From positions 508,530-572,529 of the forward strand of contig NW_025064881.1 in assembly GCF_019112545.1 (NCBI RefSeq): DNA of 64,000 bases, given 5' to 3'. Source of the stretch: Guyanagaster necrorhizus (taxonomy: Eukaryota > Basidiomycota > Agaricomycetes > Agaricales > Physalacriaceae). A model generated the notes under the pieces. It ran no database searches, was not told the DNA's origin, and saw nothing but the letters and a program-made list of their open reading frames with translations. Position numbers and translations under genes: made by a program. Numbering within the stretch: the first letter of the stretch is position 1; the number at the start of each line of letters is the position of its first letter. Shown here one piece after another: positions 11,693 through 23,600 of this stretch.

Positions 11693-12279
11693 TGTTAGAC
11701 TTCTACTAACACTTATAAATCTCTAGCACTGCTTCCACCAGAGTCCAATTCTAGATGCTAAGTCTGAGTCTGGTTTCAATATAGAAGTATGATGAGATAT
11801 GCTATAAGGATTTTGTGAAGAGGGATGGAGAGTTGTAGCTGGTAGATATAGTCTGCTGTTATAGCAAGAGTATTCACACCAAGTAGTCAGAGAGTGTAGT
11901 AGGTGTGTTAAACCTTAGCTCAAGACTAGGGTATATCAGTATGTATTACTGCCTTATATACTATCCAAAAAACCCTATATCCTACAGGTGACTATTGTCT
12001 GCTTTTCATGTCCTCTTTTCATGCTCTCTGCTTATTGTCTGAGATAACAATGACTGTGCTCTTGCTTTTGTTTATTATTGTCACTTTGCTGTATTATCAC
12101 TATAGTGAGTTTCCCATATGCCACAGTTCCCATTGTGTTCAAGATGTGAAATAGTGATAGTTACCATATTGTTTCTTGTCATCTTATTGTGCATTGATGA
12201 ATAAGGTGTAGCTATAGTGTCATCATATCTTCATCATCAAGCATTGGCAGGTCATGATTTAAAGGCAAAAATTGTGACA
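11693..12279 (-). repeat. Element D 3' LTR
   Basis: 587 bp, TGTTAGACT to TGTGACA on the plus strand. The minus strand has TATATAAGG upstream of AGTCTTGAGCTAA, the inferred RNA start. Differences from the 56,120 copy are nearly all transitions. Confidence 0.88.
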
Positions 12280-12292
12280 TTACCTCCTTCTC
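12280..12292 (-). other. Element D polypurine tract
   Basis: On the minus strand, GAGAAGGAGGTAA directly precedes the 3' LTR, matching the position and form of the tract in A and B. Confidence 0.55.
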
Positions 12293-12299
12293 AAGACAA

Positions 12300-15200
12300 T
12301 TATCTTTGATTGCTCAGAGCAGCCTAGGAAAGAGAGATCATACTTCATCCTTGTCATCAATTTCAGTGAAAACATCATTGGTGTGGTTGAGAAAATAGAG
12401 TTGGTTGACAAAGGTTCCAGCAGCTAAATCATCTTTCTCTTACTATATAAATAGCTTTTTGCATTCAAAGGAGGTTTGGTCTTTTCTGAAGGGCAATTGT
12501 TGCATATGGATGTAGTCTGACTTGTCAAACATTGGTCAACCCAATAGGGCAAAGTTGACAGCTGCCAGAGAATTTTAGCATGCCTGACATTTGGCAATGA
12601 GGGTTTTTGCATGTAGAAGGTCTTTTTCTGCATACCATCAGTTTTCCTCATTGCTATACCCCTTGAAATAGACTAAAAACCACTGTTTCCTGTATCAAAT
12701 CTTATTATTGACAATGGTATCAATTTCATATTCATCTTCATCATCAACCACCATAGATTGAGGTGGTGGTGGTTTCTGCTGATTAGAGAATTCAGCCTGT
12801 TGGAATAGTTTGAGCAAGGCTTTGTTGAAGACCAGATGGATTTTCTAAGTCTTCAGAATAGATAATTCATATGCCTCATTGCCTACTTTCTTTGTGATCT
12901 TAAAGGGCCCTTTATATTTGTCATTCAGCTTTTTCATGGTCCTGTCTGTCTTTAGGTTTTTCATATCTAATATGACTTGATCTCCTGATTGATACTCTTT
13001 TTCTGGTGCTCTTTTCTTGTCATATTGTTTTTTTATTGAGTCTACTACTTTTAAGAGTGCTTGTTCTGTTTCATCATGGATCTTCTTCATTTCAGTAGCA
13101 AAATCTTTTGCTCAGGGTACTTGACTGTCCCTTTATAAGGGGTTCATTCCAGTGTTAGAGTGTACACCAGTGTTCACAAAGAATAGGCTAAAGCCTGTGG
13201 TGAAGTTTTCTTGGTTGTTATGAGCAAATTCTGCTAAGAGAAGCCATTCTGCTCAGTCATTCTGCCAGTGATTGATGAATATTCATAAATATTTTTCAAT
13301 CTCTTGATTGACTCTCTCTGTCTGTCCATCTGTTTGAGGATGGTATGCTGTTGATGGATTTTCAGTGATTCCAAGTAGCTTATACAGCTTTTTTATGAAC
13401 TGTAAGATGAACTGTGGGTCTTGGCCTGAGGTAATTTTGTCTGGAAGGCCATGGTGAGCATATACATAGTCTTGAAAAAGTCATGCCCACTCTTCTGCAT
13501 TCAAACTTGTGTTAGTGGCAATAGGAATAAGTTCTTTAGAAAATCGATCTACAACAGCTAGAATGGCATCATATCCTTTGGACTTAGAAAGAGGGCCTAT
13601 CATATCTATCAAAATCACCTTCCATTTGTCTGAAGGGATCTCATTGGGGTGAAATGGCACTGCCCACTTCTGAGTGCTGGCTTTAGTTCTTTGGCATATT
13701 TCACACTCTTTGACATAGGCTTCTACCAATTTTTGAAGGTTAGGCTATCAGTAGTTTCAGATGATCAGCTCCTATGTTTTTGTAATCTCTGGATGTCCTG
13801 CTGTTGGGTGATCATAGCAGGTGGCTATGATTTCCCCTCATAGCTTCTTACTTGCTGGGATATATAATCAGTTGTAGAAATAAGATACCCTCTCTTCAAG
13901 GGTCCACTCTTTCTCTTCATTGTCAATGGCCAACTGTACTGAGTCCTCTGTGAATTTCTTTTCTCTCTGCACCTTCTTCAAGATTTCAGAGGCAGTTAGG
14001 AAGATCATGGCATTCATATAGAATATTTCTAGCTTGAGTACTACTATTTCTTCATTATTCTTTTTTTTTTGGTTTTGGTCTGCCCTTTGGCTGAGTAGGT
14101 CTGTCTTTCTGTGAGCAGCATCCAGTTTATAATAGAGACTAAAGTAGTATTCAGCCAATTCAGTTACCTATTATGCTTGTTGTCAATTTAGTTTTTATGG
14201 TTTTTTGAAATACTGAAGGTTTTGGTGATCAGTTCATATTTTGAAATCATACTTGACTCCCATCAAATAATGATGCCATTCATCCAAGGCTGTCATTATT
14301 GCACACAACTCTTTGTTATAGATTTTATAATTTCATTCTGTGACAGAGAGTGCTTTTGACAGGTGCACAATCAGTTTCCACTGTCTCTCCTGTTCTTAGC
14401 TAAGAATGGCTTCTAGAGCTCCTTCAGATGCATCTGCTTCAACTTTAAACCTTTTATCATCAATAGAAATGGTCAGGATGAGATCTGAATAAATCTGATG
14501 CTTGATTTCTTGAAACACCTGTTTCTGGGCTTCTTTTCACTTCCACTCTACCTTTCCAGTGAGCTTGGTTAGTGGCAAGGCCACTTGGCTATATCCTTCT
14601 ATGAATCATCAATAGAAGTTGGCAAATCCTAGAAAAGATTGCAGTTCCTTCTTCTTAGCTGATATGGGCCACTCTTGTACTCCTGCTGTCTTTATAGGAT
14701 TCATTCATAGTCTTTCTTCAGCAATAATAAGTCTTAGATATTCTGTTTCCAGGGTTCCAAACTCACATTTTTCTGGTTTTAGATATAATTTGTTTTCTCA
14801 AAGAATTTGTAGCACCTGCCATACCACAGCTTGGTGCTCTTTAAGAGTCTTTGAGAAAATCATTATATCATCCAGATAAATGATGACCTTCCCTTGCATG
14901 ATAAGGTCTCAGAAAATGTCATTCATCATGGTCTGAAAAGTTGCTGGAGAGTTGGTGAGTCCAAAGAACATCACCAGTGGCTCAAACAGTCCTTGGTTGG
15001 TTCAGAATGCAGCTTTCCATTCATCTTCTTTGATTCAGATATTATTCTATCCTCACTGGACATCCAGTTTGGTGAAGTACCTGGCTCCTGATAGTTTGTC
15101 TATGAGCTCAGAAGTTAGTGAAAGTGGATATCAATTTTTGATAGTAAAGTTATTAAGTTTTCAATAATTCTGAACTGATAGCAACTTCCTGTCCTTCTTT

Positions 15201-15591
15201 TTTATGAAAAAGAAGGGGGAGGTCATAGGAGACTTGGATACTTGGATTCTTCTGCTAGTTAGATTTTCATCCAGGAATTTGTCTAACTCTTTCTGTTTAG
15301 CTCTTTCTAGTGGGTAGGCCTTGCAGTCCAGATTGGTGTTTGCTTCTTGTATCAGTTCAATGGCATAATTCTATAGTTTCTTTGGTGGTAGTTCATCAAA
15401 GTTTTTCTTGCTGAATATATTGATGAAGTCTCTGTACTGTCTGAGAACTATCTCTTTAAAGAACTTCTTAGGCTTTTCTGTATATGCTTTGGCAGCTAAC
15501 TCATTTGAAGTAGTGCCAGCCACTTGGATCTCTATAGCTGGTTGAGGGTCTACCATTAAGAGTCAATCTCTCTTTTTCATTTCCTGCTATA
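12300..15591 (-). pseudogene. Element D pol: RT to chromodomain (decayed)
   Basis: Minus-strand pol. From right to left: the protease-RT linker (FFKEIVLRQYRDFINIFSKK, 15,556-15,371); RT around 15,200-14,600 with a recognisable catalytic region near 14,870; RNase H near 14,400-14,100; integrase zinc-binding region (VKECEICQRTK, about 13,710) and core (DMIGPLSKSKGYDAI, about 13,620-13,560); the GPFKITKKVGNEAYELSI block near 12,900; and a chromodomain (EYEIDTIVNNK, WFLVYFKGY, about 12,740-12,560) with a longer C-terminal tail than in A. Many stops, few CpG. The upstream protease continues at 33,371 after element B. Confidence 0.8.
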
Positions 15592-16110
15592 TGTTAGGCC
15601 TAAATTCCACATGACTATCAACACATGATAAACTGTTCAGAACCTCACACTTTGGATTAGACTGACAGAGTTCACTGATGTGTCAATAGCATTGTGTAGT
15701 CAAGGCATTTGCAAGTAGCTTGAGATAAGATGATGAAGAATAAACTTTAGCTTAACACTGGAGCTACTACAGTGAAAACTGTGCTACTTAAGTACTGTTC
15801 TGTTATCTAGCTATAAATAAACATTCACAAAAGATATTGTCTGTCATAGAGCTGTTACCTCTGCTGTTGCCAGGCTCTCCACAAAAGCTGTTGTCTTGCT
15901 GTTGTGCTGTTACTGCTGCACTGCAGTCCTATGACAAAAAGAGTATTGTCTCTCCCTTCACAGCATACAGCAGTGCAATAAGATGAGGATCAACTGGGTT
16001 GCTGACCAAGCTTTCCCACAGTTCTAAGCACTGGCCTAAGTGCTCTGATTAAGCAGAGATAGGAGTCATTTCTAAAGGAAAAAGAAAAGAAAATAGGAAA
16101 AATCATAACA
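15592..16110 (-). repeat. Element B 3' LTR
   Basis: 519 bp, TGTTAGGCC to CATAACA on the plus strand. It pairs with 32,852-33,370. Three CpGs kept in that copy read TpG or CpA here. Confidence 0.9.
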
Positions 16111-16955
16111 TTACCCTCTCCTTAAGACCATTGTCCCAATGGTATAATTAGGGATAAGTATGCTGGTCCTCATGTGATCACTGCACCATTTGTGGCTTGT
16201 CCATCATAGCATCAGTATCTCCATCCTCTATAACTCATGTTGTGTTGACAGATATTGATGGAAGCTCCTCCTTGGTGTTGACATTGCTCTTTGCTGTATG
16301 TCTTCTGCTGACTGCAGATGGACATATTTGCTCAGAGTTAATGTTGAACATGACCCCCTCTATGTCCACCTTGTTGATCTGTTGTTCATAGTCATGGATC
16401 ACCTCCTCCACATTCATGTATTTTTTATTGATCCATTAGTTTGATTCTGGTCTATACCTCTTCCAGCTAACTAGATAGTCAACAGTTGTTGTCATTCTAC
16501 CATCATGTGCTTTAACCTTTCATAGTTTATGGTTTAGCACTTCATCAATTTCATAATATTCCTTATTGTCAATGAGATCTGGTGGTAGTGGATGTGGTCA
16601 TTCCTGATTTGAAAAGGCTGATGCAATGTATGGTGTTAATAATATTTCGTTAAAAACATTATGAACCTTCCAAGTTGTTGGTAATTGCAGCTTGTACACA
16701 GAGTTGCTAATCTTGGTGATGACTTTGAATGATTCTATTCATTTGTCTGCCAACTTCTGTTTGAGATGAGGAAGATAGAGGTTTGTGGTGTTGAGCCAAA
16801 CCTTATCATTGACTGAATATTTATGGGCTGGTCTGTGGTGTTTGTTATACTGTTTCTTCATGGTTGAAGCAGCCTTTTTGAAGGCTGTCTTCATTTTTTC
16901 ATGGATTTTTGCCATTGTGGTTGCAAAATCCAATGATGCCGGTGTCATTGTATGT
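16111..16955 (-). pseudogene. Element B pol C-terminus with chromodomain
   Basis: The polypurine tract and pol end lie just right of the LTR. The frame at 16,948-16,739 reads MAKIHEKMKTAFKKAASTMK, equivalent to the post-integrase helix of A. A chromodomain follows at about 16,575-16,400 (YYEIDEVLNHKL, TTVDYLVSWKRY, WINKKYMN), and then an extra tail of about 60 codons not present in A (16,400-16,235). The segment is cut at 16,955 by element A and resumes at 25,083 in the integrase core, within the matched TATGT duplication. Confidence 0.82.
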
Positions 16956-17390
16956 TGTTATGATTTTTCCCTTTTATTTCCCTTTTACCCCTATTTGATG
17001 CTTAGTCAGAAGGCACAAGACCATGGGGAGCTTAGTCAGCACAACTAACCTGCCCCAAAGTCACTACAATGGTCGAGCCCAACGACAACACAATCGTCCT
17101 TTTATGTACGGTAACGACGCTCAAGGACAATGGGCACTATGGATACAGACACACATAATAAGTAAGTAGTATAATTAGGAAGCCTCTGTACAGTATTTAA
17201 GGACCAACGCTCTTGCTGGAAACCCCAGCTTCAAGCTAAAGTTTATACACACCATTCTACCTCGAGTCTTTGATTGACCTTGTGTCGCATCAGATGGGTA
17301 CATACTAAAGTGGACTCAGGTGATTCCTCAAAGTGCAAAGGAACACCTGTTTATCATGTGTATCTGTTCATGTGACACTTGAGCCTAACA
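16956..17390 (+). repeat. Element A 5' LTR
   Basis: 435 bp, TGTTATG to CCTAACA. It differs from the sequenced part of the 3' LTR at 10 positions, all transitions and all explained by decay of eight CpG sites. Confidence 0.95.
17194..17239 (+). promoter_or_regulatory. Element A TATA box and inferred RNA start
   Basis: TATTTAA at 17,194-17,200 lies 33 nt before AGCTTCAAGCTAA (17,227-17,239). That segment matches the reverse complement of the primer-binding site, so it should be the 5' end of the genomic RNA (U3/R border). Confidence 0.6.
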
Positions 17391-17391
17391 A

Positions 17392-17404
17392 TTAGCTCGA
17401 AGCT
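17392..17404 (+). promoter_or_regulatory. Element A primer-binding site (self-priming)
   Basis: TTAGCTCGAAGCT, one base after the LTR. It is perfectly complementary to AGCTTCGAGCTAA in the 3' LTR (24,914-24,926) and has one mismatch with the 5' LTR copy, a lost CpG. It does not start TGG, so a standard tRNA primer is unlikely. Confidence 0.7.
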
Positions 17405-17446
17405 TCTACCTTCTCTTTCTCAAGCCCAATTGTGCTGAGAAACTGA

Positions 17447-18859
17447 ATGCCTCCAGTGACAACCGCCGACTTAAATCATGACTTCTTCGAGCTTATCGCT
17501 TCCATTATCGGAACTTTACTCGGACTTCTAGCCATCATCACTCTTTGCCGAGGATGACAATCAGTAGCAGCTTGGATAGTCAGGCACTATCAAGCGTTCC
17601 AGCACATTCAACAAATTTTACGCAACGTAACCCCTGATCTCCCTTTCCATGACATCCCCCCCTCCGCCAGAACGTCCTTCTTCCCACAAGGGGGACCCAT
17701 ACCAGAAACTGGGAATAACGACTCAGATCCGGGGAGCCTTCACGAGGAAGAAGGACCCCAACACCCCCCTCGACAACACAGCAGAAACCGCCACCCTGCT
17801 CTCACAGGGTTCTGGAACCTGTGGACGACGAACGTCGCTCAGGAGCCCACAGAGGTCTCCAACTACGTCACTCTGGCAGGCTCCCCTGAGCATCCTGCCT
17901 CCCCAATTCCCTCAGGGATTGGAAACCGTGCTCAGGACTCCCTTGATGCCGCTCGGATGGCTGCGGGATCCCGCGAAAGTCCTGACTCCCCCCAGAACCC
18001 CCCTGAGACCCCCACCGAGCCTGACTCCAGCTCCAGCCAGTCCGTCAGCAGGCTGGGGATCGACGATTCACATGGAAGGACCATCCATCCCGACTACGCA
18101 AACGCAGAGATCACAATCTCTGCAGCGGGGGACCCATACCGACACCTCCATGTGGGTAGCGAACCCAAGGTCGGAACCGCCAGTGAAAGGGGAAGAGCCA
18201 CGCGAGATAGAATCATACACCAAATATTCCCTGACTGGAATCTTACCATTCCCTTCAACTATGATGAGGTGGTACAGCAGCAGCAGCAGAACCAGAACAG
18301 AGAAGAGGAAATCAGGAGAACCCAGGAAGAGCTCGCCGATTACATACGAGAGGAGGCCCAAGAGCAGTATGAGGCCACAGAGTACGACAGGCAAGGAAGA
18401 GAACGAAGGAGGAGGAAGGAGATCGAAAGGATGGGGTCAGCCTCCCCCAGAGAGTACGAGCTCCACACCGATGCAGGGTTCCCTTTTAGGGAACCCGACT
18501 CAGAAGATGACCCATGGACAGGGCCTGCCAGCATTGTCAGCTGGAACGAGGCCATCAGACATGGAAGGACAGCGGAACCCTGACCTGTCATCCTCGAATA
18601 TCCCACCCACACCGACACCATCTCCTTGGATGCCGACTCCGTCCTCGGGGCCTACGGGCTCCAAGTACCCGACAATGCCCACGTCTCCGACAGGGCTCTC
18701 CAGCGATTCCTGGGCAGTAGGGTCGCCTGACAGTTCCTCAATCCCGAGTTTCAGCAAAACTTCAGCAGCTATAGCCGAGAACTGGAGGAGACGAGAGCGT
18801 GAGGAGGGACATGCTACAGTCAGCTCCGGAGCCCCCCTATCACCTGAACCAGTGACTGA
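17447..18859 (+). pseudogene. Element A pre-gag ORF1, membrane-anchored coiled-coil protein (broken by TGA)
   Basis: Frame opening at ATG 17,447, 56 nt after the LTR. Residues 13-34 form one hydrophobic segment (FFELIASIIGTLLGLLAIIT), followed by a Pro/Ser-rich acidic region and a Glu/Arg-rich coiled coil (EEEIRRTQEELADYIREEA) near residues 285-320. Protein-level similarity to F runs to about 18,850 (ADSVLGAYGL, ADSVLRAYGL in F). Interrupted by TGA at 17,555, 18,581, 18,728, 18,800 and 18,845; a TGA at 18,857 may be the true end. Function unknown; a membrane-tethered accessory or capsid-related role is only a guess. The gag frame is also open across much of this stretch. Confidence 0.6.
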
Positions 18860-18887
18860 GAAGAAGCCGGGCCCAGCACTCGGGTCG

Positions 18888-20690
18888 ATGGAAGGGTCAC
18901 CGACGACCCTTCGTCCAGTCGTACTGTCCATCTACGACCCGCCCGTCAGTTCCCTCCTCGAGGAAGGGGACAGCAGAGACGAGGGCGACGAGGAGGACAA
19001 TGAGGACAGTGACGATCCATACCACCAACGAATGGAATGAGCAGGGGAGGATACTGACGAAGAAGCCTTGAAGGAGGAAATGGAAAGAGCAAGGAACAAG
19101 GAGTACCAGGAACTGTATGAGCAGGGGAGGAACTTTTTATGGCAAGACGTTCGCTGGCAAGCGACGTCGCTAGGACTGGAGTATCGGTATGCAGAAGAAA
19201 CTGAAAAGAAAAGGATTTTACAGTACGCCGTGACAGAATACGCATGGAGAGAGTATGGCTGACGGCATCCAGAAGACCTGCTCGTGCCAATACCCCCATA
19301 TCAACCTCCCAGTAAACCAAGGACACCGGCACCAATGCCGCGCACCCCTCCCGTACTGCCGAAACGAGCCGTTTACACTGCCCCCTCGACCCGAAGCCGG
19401 GCCGACATCAACCCGTCGATCCGAAGCACAGCTTCACGGCTTGCCCGAACCAGGAATCCACCAGCACAGCAGCCTGTTAAGATTCAAAATCCATGGACCG
19501 GCAAGGGAAGCTGACTCCTTGGAGGACAGCCACCCCCGGACCAGGCGGAATCAAGTGGAAAGGATCCCATCTGAGATGACCCCGAGGCAGTCCGCCTCGG
19601 GTTTACAGTACGGGATGGCATAATCGTCTGCATAATCGACCCAAAAGGAAGTCTGGTCGCCGACGACCACTCATTACATTCCTTCCCGGAACCACCCGCG
19701 GAATGGAATCAACCACCGTTCGATGGTTGGCCCAACCCGATGGGCCCACTCCCGCATAATGTGAATGTCTTACAATGCCATTCTGACCTCCTCCAGAAGC
19801 CTCGTCCCTTTAAAGGAGCCTCTGACGACATTGATCGGTTCCTGGTAGACTGCGAACAATATTTCGAAGTCTACATAGGATACATTGGGACTGACATGAA
19901 CAAGGTTGCATTCGCTACCTCGTATTTGGAAGACAAAGCCAAAACGTGGTGGATCTTAATCTCCCCGAACTTCCGATCCACCACTAGGGAACACTACCGC
20001 TATCCCTCGTGGCCGGTGTTCAAGCGAATGCTAAACGATAAATTCATCGATCCAGCGGTCCAGGAGGTACACAAACAGAAGATCAAAGAATACAAGATGG
20101 GAGATAAAGCGGCGACTGATTACTTCGATGAGTTGGAACGGCTCGCCAAACTCGCAGGGATTCGGGACGATACTGCGAATGATGGAAGGATGGTGGAGGC
20201 GCTCAAGCGAGGGGTCCCCTTCTCGTACCTCACGATGATCTCAGCCATGGGCATCAAAATGTTGATGCCCATAGGATATGATGAATGGAAGGAGCGGATC
20301 GTCGAGATGTACAAGGAGCGACAAAGGCAGAAAGCGGAGGCAATGACACTACAGGAATACACCAAGAAGTCGACCCCGCCAACCCCGAACAAGCCAGGGC
20401 AAACTGCCAGGAAATCATCGGGATCCTCTCCAACGCTCAACTACGGGAGTCAGAAGACAGGCACCGGAACGACATACACCGGGGCCGGGAAGCCTATGGA
20501 CATCGACCGCTTAAAGAAAGAGGGAAAATGCTTCACCTGTGGTCAAAAGAGACACATGGCCAAGGACTGTCTGAAGAAGAAGAGAACCCAAGAAGACATA
20601 CGAGCGCAGATAGCCGAATTACAGAAAGAAGATGAAGAACTCGGAAAGGAGACGAAGATCGAGGAGGTAAAAGACGGGGCCAACCAGTGA
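18888..20690 (+). pseudogene. Element A gag (four premature TGA)
   Basis: Structural polyprotein. ATG 18,888 is conserved in F (46,030), although the frame is open further upstream to 17,649. An N-terminal acidic part (SSLLEEGDSRDEGDEED) and matrix-like region (19,068-19,260) precede the capsid, open from ATG 19,740 (FKGASDDIDRFLVDCEQYF, AATDYFDELERLAKLAG). It ends in a CCHC knuckle, CFTCGQKRHMAKDC (20,529-20,570), and a basic/acidic tail. TGA at 19,038, 19,260, 19,512 and 19,572 interrupt the N-terminal half only; the capsid-knuckle part (316 codons) is intact. Pol overlaps the last 79 nt in the -1 frame. Confidence 0.85.
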
Positions 20691-23600
20691 ATGACTCCAC
20701 TGGGTTGGCCGAAGAATCTCATGGTGTGCCTGTCTCAACCGCTGGACAGACTTACAATACTTCTGTAGTTACGTATGCGCATTCGAATATACCAGTTGAC
20801 CACATGCACACAAAAGAGTCAAAAAAACAAGCTCAACCACCTACAGGCTGAATAGGGGCAGAGGGCCCCAAGCAATGGCTCAAACCATTCGAAACCGAAT
20901 GGACTTGGAGGGCCATCAAGGAAGCAGTGGATGGTAGCGCAGCAAAAGCTGTCCTATGTGGGTGGATACATCGAGCCAGGATAGAAGAAGCCACTACAGA
21001 GGCCGTGGACGGATTACGAAAAGCCAAACAAAGCAGGGCCCTGGAATGGTTGGACGAGTTGAAAGGCCTGCCAAAGTTCGTCAGGTGAACTAAAACTCCT
21101 GGGAGGGACCTGATGACCAGGGCCCAAATCAAAACCCTAACTAATCGAACAACCCATTCGGTCAGCGCCCTGATCGATAGTGGCTGTACTGGCAGCTCCA
21201 TTAACCGAACCTTTGTTCGTCATCACAACCTTCCCACCAGGACTACTGCCGCCCCTGTACCAGTATACAATGCCGATGGGACAAAAAATCAAGCTGGGTC
21301 AATTACAGAATTCGTTGAACTCAGGTTAACCATCGGGGATCACTCCGAGAGGATCGACTTAGCCGTAACTGATCTCAGGACTAAAGAATTGTTCCTGGGG
21401 CACGACTGGCTCATCCGGCATAACCCGCTTATCAACTGGAAGACCGGGAGACTCACATTCGCATGATGTCGATGTCGGAAGATCCCATATGAATTACCCG
21501 ATGAGGATCCAGAAGACAAGTGGGACAAGGAGATGGAGGATGGCGAAACCATTCTAGCCGTTGACCTGCAGAAGAAAATTCACATTCGGGCAGTACATCA
21601 TGCCAATAATCTAGCTGCCAAGGCCAACGAAGGAAAGAAGGAGAAGACCTTCGAGGAGATGGTGCTGGAGTGGGCACGCGACTATTGAGACCTCTTCGAG
21701 AAAGAAAGTTTCGACGAACTCCCTCCCCCAAAACCCTGGGATCATGCAATCGAACTAATCCCCAATGCCAATGCAAACCTTGACTGTAAAACCTATCCCC
21801 TCGGCAGTCAGGAGCAACTGGAGCTTGACAAGTTCTTAGATGAGAACTTATCCTCCGGGCGAATCTGACCATCGAAGTCCCCTATGGCCTCCCCTTTCTT
21901 CTTCGTCAAAAAGAAGGACGGCAAGCTTTGGCCCGTACAGGACTATCGTAAATTGAACGAGATGACCATCAAAAACCACTACCCACTACCGTTAATTTCG
22001 GAATTAATGGACAAACTTCGAGGAGCCAAATATTACACTAAGCTTGACGTTTGTTGGGGGTACAATAATGTCCAAATCAAAGAGGGAGACGAGTGGAAGG
22101 CCGCATTCAGAACTAACCAGGGGTTGTTCGAACCCACCATAATGTTCTTCGGCTTGACCAATTCCCCGGCTACTTTTCAATGGATGATGAACGACATATT
22201 CAAGGACCTCATCACCACCAGAAAAGTGACCATTTATCTTGACGACATCCTCATAATGTCCAAGATGAAGGGGGAGCACCGTGACCTAGTCCGACAAGTA
22301 CTCGCCCTCATGAGGAAGCACAAACTGTTTCTCAAAGCGGAAAAATGTGAGTTCGAGGTATTGGAAACCGAATACCTTGGAGTAATCATTAGCAAGGGGA
22401 GTATCCACATGGACCCAGTAAAGGTCGTGGGAATAGCAGAATGGCCGACCCCCACCAAGAAAAAGGAGTTACAATCCTTTCTCGGTTTCACCAACTTTTA
22501 CAGACGGTTCATACGAGACTACAGCAAGATTGTCCAGCCCATGACACAGCTCACGGGCAATGCCCCATGGGGGTGGGGAACTCCCCAACAGCTCGCCTTT
22601 CAAGACCTAAAATGACGACTAGCGGAAGATGTAATCCTCGCCATACCATCCCAGGAAGGGAGGTTCCGGGTAGAAGCCGATTCCAGTGAAGGGGCCATAG
22701 GCGCCGTATTATCCCAGGAACAGGATGGAAAGTGGTGCCCTGTCGCTTTCCTCTCCAAGGCTCTAACAGTGACCGAGAGGAACTATGAGATTTATGACAA
22801 AGAGCTACTCGCGATCATGCTCGCTCTCGAAGAGTGGCAACATTATCTGATTGGGGCAGCCGACGCTTTTGAGATCTGGATGGACCACCAAAACCTTAGG
22901 TACTTCTATCAGCCTCAAAAGCTAAACCATCGCCAAGCTCGATGGGTCACCGAGCTCGCCCAATACCAGTATACACTCCATCATAAGGCCGGGGTCGCTA
23001 ACAAAAAGGCCGACCTCCTCTCCTGCCATGTGGATCACAATCAGGAAAGAAATGACAATGAGAGAATCACCCTCCTCCACTCTGAACACTTCCAAGCACT
23101 CATAATACCGACGGAGGAGGAGATCCACGAGCGCATCAGAAGCGCAACACAGGATCCACATCAGTGGGACCAGAAAATTGCTGTCTCGCTCAATCACGAA
23201 TGAGGAATGACAAAGGAGGACAGAATGATCCATTACAATGGAAGAATCTATATTCCACATGTTCAGCGTCTGCGCAGGGAAATCATTGCGACTTGCCACG
23301 ATCATGCCACGGCAGGACATCCCGGTATTGCAAAAACAAAAGAACTCATTCTGCGGAATTATTGGTGGCCTAAACTGGGCAATGACATCACCTCGTATGT
23401 CAAGGCTTGTGAAACGTGCCAAAGGGGAAAGACGTCGACACAGTCACGACCGGCGCCCTTACATCCGAATGAGGTACCGTCACAACCATGGACCCATATC
23501 TCTATAGATATGATCATGGGACTGCCGGACTGCAATGGCTATGACGCAATCCTTGTCATAATTGATCACTTCTCAAAGACCATTATCCCAGTCGCATGCT

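Noticed and set aside
18068..18931. Minus-strand open frames opposite ORF1 of element A
   Set aside because: They lie in GC-rich DNA opposite better supported frames and have no conserved counterpart in F.
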